A stretch of DNA of 64,000 bases from Clostridia bacterium (GTDB lineage: Bacteria > Bacillota > Clostridia > Oscillospirales > CAG-272). The notes beneath the pieces were generated by a model. The model searched no databases, was not told the DNA's origin, and saw only the letters and a program-made list of their open reading frames with translations. The position numbers and the translations under genes were made by a program. The stretch spans positions 62,001 through 126,000 of the forward strand of contig JAFQDF010000033.1 in the NCBI GenBank assembly GCA_017416185.1. Direction: 5' to 3'. Below are positions 60,335 to 64,000 of the stretch, piece by piece. The first letter of the stretch is position 1. Each line of letters starts with the position of its first letter.

Positions 60335-61639
60335 TTAATTCTCTTTCTTTTTACTTTTGCGGTTTTTGAGCATTCCCTTGAGCATTACCGCCTCGGCGAC
60401 CAGCTTGACATTGGGACGCATATCCTTAATTAATACAGGGAACAGGAATATGGTGGAGATCTGGGTGATCAAGGTTGCTATAGCCGCACCGCTTGCGCCG
60501 AATATGGGAATAGCAAAGTAATTTAAGACTATATTCAGAGCAGCAGAGCCCGCATACATATACTTCAGATATTTTTGCTTGCGCTCACACACTATCCATA
60601 TATCTCTTGCTACACCTAAGTAAGAGAATGCAACATACCATGTAACGATTCTCAAGGGTGTTGTGGCAGGAAGATAGGCCTCTCCGTATACAATTTTTAT
60701 AAACAGAGGAGCTACTACAAAAACACAAGAGGATGCAAACAGAGAAAAATAGAAGATTATAGCATAAAGGTTACGGTTGCCTTGTATATACTTTTCTTTG
60801 TTTTCATTATGATCTCGCATAATGCCCGGCTTCATGGAATCTATGATTGCTGCCAGAATAAATGCCCACATCGTGCTTATAGAAAAAGCCAAGGCATAAT
60901 AACCGACAGAGGTCTCGTCAAGCATCTGCTTGAGCATAAGCTTATCTGTAGCCGCATATACCGCAACCATAAGGCCGGAAAGTATATAGCTGCAGCTGAC
61001 ACTGAGAAGCTCCTTTGCCTTTCTCAGTGAAAATGAAAGCCTGGGACCGTGATTTGTCTTATAGAATATAACCAACAAAACTGCGACTATAGCATAGTCC
61101 ACAGAGTTTGCAATAGCAAACCACTGAGTGCTTTTGCCTGTCATCAGTAAAACTATACGGTAAGTAGAAGCAGCAAGATAGGATACAAGAGTTGCTATTG
61201 CATAATACTTTGAAAGAAGCTTTGACTGGAACCAATAATTGAAGGTATCAAAAACATGAAAAACAAGACTGATACAATAAAGCGCAACAACAACTATAGT
61301 TACCGTTTCACCGCGGTCAATAATACTGACTATACCTGTAATGGTACACAATGAAAGAAAACTGGATACTAATCGCAGGATCAGGGTAGTTCCTAATGTT
61401 TCGCCCTCCTCCTCGGGATGGTCTATAAAGTTTTTTACGATTACAGAATTGATACCCAAAGTACAAAAGGCATTGAAAAAGGTTGCAAAGGCTGTAGCAT
61501 AATTGATCAGTCCGTAGTTTCCGGGGCCGAGATATCTTGCGCTTAACAGCCCTATGACAAAGGACAGTATTATATGTATGATTCTTCCGCCTATAAGCCA
61601 TCCTGCATTGCGGGCTGTTCTGTTTTTAAAAAATTTCAT
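60335..61639 (-). CDS. Polysaccharide flippase (Wzx/MOP superfamily)
   Basis: 434 residues with about 12 helices. The start NAGWLIGGRIIHIILSFVIGLLSARYLGPGNYGL and GINSVIVKNFI are typical for Wzx-like exporters. It overlaps the glycosyltransferase gene by 4 bp (ATGA). With that gene it forms a second, smaller polysaccharide locus outside the island. No Wzy or priming transferase for it is seen in the window. Confidence 0.9.
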   Translation of the reverse strand: MKFFKNRTARNAGWLIGGRIIHIILSFVIGLLSARYLGPGNYGLINYATAFATFFNAFCTLGINSVIVKNFIDHPEEEGETLGTTLILRLVSSFLSLCTITGIVSIIDRGETVTIVVVALYCISLVFHVFDTFNYWFQSKLLSKYYAIATLVSYLAASTYRIVLLMTGKSTQWFAIANSVDYAIVAVLLVIFYKTNHGPRLSFSLRKAKELLSVSCSYILSGLMVAVYAATDKLMLKQMLDETSVGYYALAFSISTMWAFILAAIIDSMKPGIMRDHNENKEKYIQGNRNLYAIIFYFSLFASSCVFVVAPLFIKIVYGEAYLPATTPLRIVTWYVAFSYLGVARDIWIVCERKQKYLKYMYAGSAALNIVLNYFAIPIFGASGAAIATLITQISTIFLFPVLIKDMRPNVKLVAEAVMLKGMLKNRKSKKKEN

Positions 61640-62799
61640 TCTTTGTTTTCCTTAAACCAATTATCCTTTAAGATCTCTGCCTTACTGCAGGGACCGTCCT
61701 CAAAAAGCCCGGGATTATTTTCTCCTGACAGTAGCTTTTCCGACAGCTGCAAAAACCTCGAAGCAGCAGTCTTTGCATTCCATAATCCTGTCATTGTTTC
61801 ATAAGCGGCACTTCCAAGCCGTTTTTGTTCTTCGGGATGATCCAACAAATACTTGACCTTATCGAACAACATTTCAGTATTTTCGGATTCGTATAAAAAT
61901 CCGTTTTCACCGTCACGTACAAGAAAAGGTGCAGATCCCACCGCATGGCTTGTAACAACAGCACATCCGCTGTTCATAGACTCGTTGAGCACTGCCCCCC
62001 AGCCCTCCTGTCGGTCGCTGGTAAACAAATATATGCCTGCTTCCTCCATATATGTTCTGACCTTTTCGGGAGGCATAGAACCGAGAAAAGTAATTTTATC
62101 CGAAACTCCAAGATCATATGAAAGTTGCTTTAGCTCTTCTTCCATTACTCCGCCGCCTACGATATTCAACAAAAAATCATAACCTGCTGATTTTAGCTTT
62201 GCGGCAAGGGTAATAACGTCATCGGGATGCTTCCAATCTATAAAACGTCCGCACCACATAATGGTGTTGGTTTTCTTTTGGGACATCAAAGAATCTGTAT
62301 CATATTCATTTACCGCCGGAAAATATCCCCATTTATATGCACGGTTCTTATATAAACCCACACCTGCATAATCACCTGCCGCATATGCACTGGCACAAAG
62401 CATATAAATATTCTTATTTCCCATATCCCTCTTATTGAGCTTTATACCGTGATAAAACTTTTTAAGATAAGATATTTTTTTCTTAAAAGGACGTTCTGTA
62501 TATCTGAACAAAAGCTTGTTCTGACGTATACGGTCTTTAAGAATATCGGATGGCACACCGCCTGCAATAACTACATCGGCATCATTTATTAAGAATAATG
62601 CTTTTTTTCGTTGCTCCTCTCCTTCATAGCAAAGAAGCACATATGGGGGATTATCCTGTGCATAGCCTAATTTTCTTCTCTCCTCACGCATTACGGTAGT
62701 GGAGATAAAGGTAAAATCCGAGCCGAGTCTTTGATACAGCTCTTCACAGAAGGGCTTTTGATGATGGTTAAAATAATTTGAAACAAATACTATTTTCAT
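61636..62799 (-). CDS. Glycosyltransferase family 4
   Basis: 387 residues from ATG 62799. The frame is open for 40 more codons upstream, but these run through the structured RNA element and are rejected. VFVSNYFNHHQKPFCEELYQ at the N-terminus, MWCGRFIDWKHPDDVITLA and FTSDRQEGWGAVLNESMNSGC (E-x7-E) at the C-terminus. Cytoplasmic sugar transfer to a lipid carrier is expected. The ribosome site is weak (AAAGGG at distance). Confidence 0.87.
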   Translation of the reverse strand: MKIVFVSNYFNHHQKPFCEELYQRLGSDFTFISTTVMREERRKLGYAQDNPPYVLLCYEGEEQRKKALFLINDADVVIAGGVPSDILKDRIRQNKLLFRYTERPFKKKISYLKKFYHGIKLNKRDMGNKNIYMLCASAYAAGDYAGVGLYKNRAYKWGYFPAVNEYDTDSLMSQKKTNTIMWCGRFIDWKHPDDVITLAAKLKSAGYDFLLNIVGGGVMEEELKQLSYDLGVSDKITFLGSMPPEKVRTYMEEAGIYLFTSDRQEGWGAVLNESMNSGCAVVTSHAVGSAPFLVRDGENGFLYESENTEMLFDKVKYLLDHPEEQKRLGSAAYETMTGLWNAKTAASRFLQLSEKLLSGENNPGLFEDGPCSKAEILKDNWFKENKE

Positions 62800-62855
62800 A
62801 TAACATCTGACCCTTTCTGAAAAATCCTGACCGATTCTGCCGTAAATTTGATTTA

Positions 62856-62910
62856 CGTTGCCCGCCGCACGCCCCGTGGAGGCTTCGATCATGTGCGGCA
62901 CCCCCCGAAG
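62856..62910 (-). ncRNA. Structured RNA element between wall-binding protein and glycosyltransferase genes (second copy)
   Basis: On the minus strand: hairpin CCCCC-ttcg-GGGGG, then a hairpin with arms GCCGCAC and GTGCGGC enclosing GATCGAAGCCTCCACGGGG, then CGGGCAACG. The order and conserved parts equal those at 33429-33486. A further hairpin AACACC-gta-GGGTGTT lies at about 62916-62931 beside the upstream stop codon. Confidence 0.6.
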
Positions 62911-62929
62911 GGGGAACACCGTAGGGTGT

Positions 62930-64000
62930 TTATTTTAATATCAATCTGCCTTCAGCATCGAACTGATATGTACCTGCAGGCAACAGGCCGTTAGCTCTTG
63001 CCGCATTGAAGGAGTACGTACAGTTCTTGACTGCCTTTGAAGAGGAGTTGATGTAATAGTAGTTGCCTTCGTACTCAACGAGACCCTTACTCTTAACAGC
63101 TACACCGTTTTCATAGTAACGGATGTTGCCGTCGGGATCCCATACAAGTCCGTTTTTAGGTGCATTGGGATCGGGAAGTTTTTCAATTATCTGTGTTTCA
63201 GTAACACCACAGACTGTACAAGATCTTGTCTTGATACCTGTTGAGGTGGTGGCAGGTGTTGTTACTACCCAGTCACCCCATATATGTGCTGAACAAACCA
63301 GCATAGGAATTTCCCTTGTATCGGTTGCGCCGCAGTTCACACAGGTGCCTGTTTCGATACCCTTTGAGGTATAGCTTGCAGGGGTCGTTACCACCCAGCT
63401 CATAATATGCTCGGCACAGATAAGCATGGGTATCTCCCTTGTATCACTTGCCTTACAGTTGGTGCAGGTGCCTGTTTCGATACCCTTTGAGGTATAGCTT
63501 GCAGGGGTCGTAACTATCCAGCTCATAATATGCTCGGCACAGATAAGCATAGGCAGCTCTCTTGTCTCGCTTACCTTACAGTTGGCACAGGTGCCTGTTT
63601 CAATACCCTTTGAGGTATAGCTTGCAGGGGTTGTAACTACCCAATTCATAATATGCTCTGTACAGATAAGCATGGGGATCTCTCTTGTCTCTGCCTCGCC
63701 GCAGCCTGCACAGGTCCTTGTTTCCACACCTATATTGGTATAGCTTGCGGGAGTTGTCAGGAGCCAGTTGCTCCATACGTGGGTATGGTCAAGCATGGGA
63801 ATTCTGCGGCTCTCGGTGACTGCACAATCGGCACAGGTCCTTTCCTCAAGACCTACAGTACTTTCACTTGCCGGGGTCTTGACTGTCCAAGAGCTCCAGA
63901 TATGCTCTGTACAAGTAAACATAGGAATTTCCTTGGTCTCGGTCTCCCCGCACTTGGGACAAGCTCTGCTCTCGATACCTTTTTCAATGTAGCTTGCAGG
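62930..64000 (-). CDS. Surface protein with tandem Cys-x2-Cys repeats and a wall-binding end, 5' part outside the window
   Basis: 357 codons are visible and the frame is open at the right edge, so the protein is longer; the ATG at 63922 is internal. At least seven repeats of about 40 residues follow the pattern W-x3-T-P-A-x5-G-x-E-x-R-x-C-x2-C-x3-E-T-R-x-I-P-M-L, each with one CxxC pair; several are nearly identical (about 125-bp units at 63290-63660). The last 80 residues (NGLVWDPDGNIRYYENGVAV, GLVEYEGNYYYINSSSKAVK) resemble the wall-binding end of the 33503-38110 protein. It may bind metal or form disulfides on the cell surface. The N-terminal domain is unseen. Confidence 0.8.
   Translation of the reverse strand, partial: PASYIEKGIESRACPKCGETETKEIPMFTCTEHIWSSWTVKTPASESTVGLEERTCADCAVTESRRIPMLDHTHVWSNWLLTTPASYTNIGVETRTCAGCGEAETREIPMLICTEHIMNWVVTTPASYTSKGIETGTCANCKVSETRELPMLICAEHIMSWIVTTPASYTSKGIETGTCTNCKASDTREIPMLICAEHIMSWVVTTPASYTSKGIETGTCVNCGATDTREIPMLVCSAHIWGDWVVTTPATTSTGIKTRSCTVCGVTETQIIEKLPDPNAPKNGLVWDPDGNIRYYENGVAVKSKGLVEYEGNYYYINSSSKAVKNCTYSFNAARANGLLPAGTYQFDAEGRLILK

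Noticed and set aside
63280..63900. Regular repeats at the right edge as a CRISPR array
   Set aside because: The period is about 125 bp, the frame stays open throughout and the units encode protein repeats.

Overview
The window looks like chromosomal DNA from a spore-forming gut-type member of the Clostridia (order Oscillospirales or a close relative; inferred from gene content, not from a marker-gene search). The left end carries the replication-origin cluster dnaA-dnaN-recF-remB-gyrB, all on the minus strand. An alpha/beta-type small acid-soluble spore protein (SASP) gene shows that the lineage sporulates.

Layout. 1-5.7 kb: origin cluster, with a DnaA-box/DnaA-trio unwinding module in the dnaA-dnaN gap. 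5.9-13.7 kb (plus strand): a membrane-anchored subtilase with a cytoplasmic zinc ribbon, a short-chain dehydrogenase, a DUF4838 protein and a GH32 fructosidase. 13.9-24.7 kb (mostly minus): a membrane protein/lipoprotein pair, recG, polA, an S-layer-anchored surface protein, a frameshifted small lipoprotein and a uridine-kinase-like kinase.

25.18-55.61 kb: a 30.4-kb genomic island that splits the SASP gene. Codons 1-57 of the SASP lie left of the island and the last 11 codons lie right of it. The two junctions share the 11-bp sequence TTAAGAAGATG. A large serine recombinase sits at the left end and reads out through attL. If the island circularises at the shared 11 bp, the SASP gene is restored and the recombinase frame stays open for 32 more codons encoded at the other end.

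The island cargo is a 17-kb minus-strand exopolysaccharide operon: priming sugar transferase, aldolase, dehydrogenase, five glycosyltransferases, Wzy, LicD, a phosphodiester-glycosidase/wall-binding surface protein, Wzx and a lipoprotein. A helicase with five helicase-associated repeats heads it. Upstream of the helicase, two 20-bp inverted repeats enclose a 271-bp segment that carries a consensus-like promoter currently pointing away from the operon. A tyrosine recombinase gene lies beside it. I read this as an invertible phase-variation promoter for the polysaccharide. The right part of the island holds a sigma/anti-sigma pair, a nucleotidyltransferase, small regulators and an HTH-ADP-ribosyltransferase toxin-like operon.

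55.7-64 kb: outside the island, a second polysaccharide-related region (acyltransferase, flippase, glycosyltransferase, wall-binding repeat protein) with a DHH phosphoesterase/nucleotidyltransferase/histidine-phosphatase trio. A structured RNA element with compensatory base changes sits between a wall-binding protein gene and a glycosyltransferase gene in both the island and this second locus.

The main new proposal is therefore a serine-recombinase island inside a spore gene that carries a capsule locus which itself appears to be switched by a second, tyrosine-recombinase promoter inversion. All functional statements rest on reading motifs and repeats; no database search was run.
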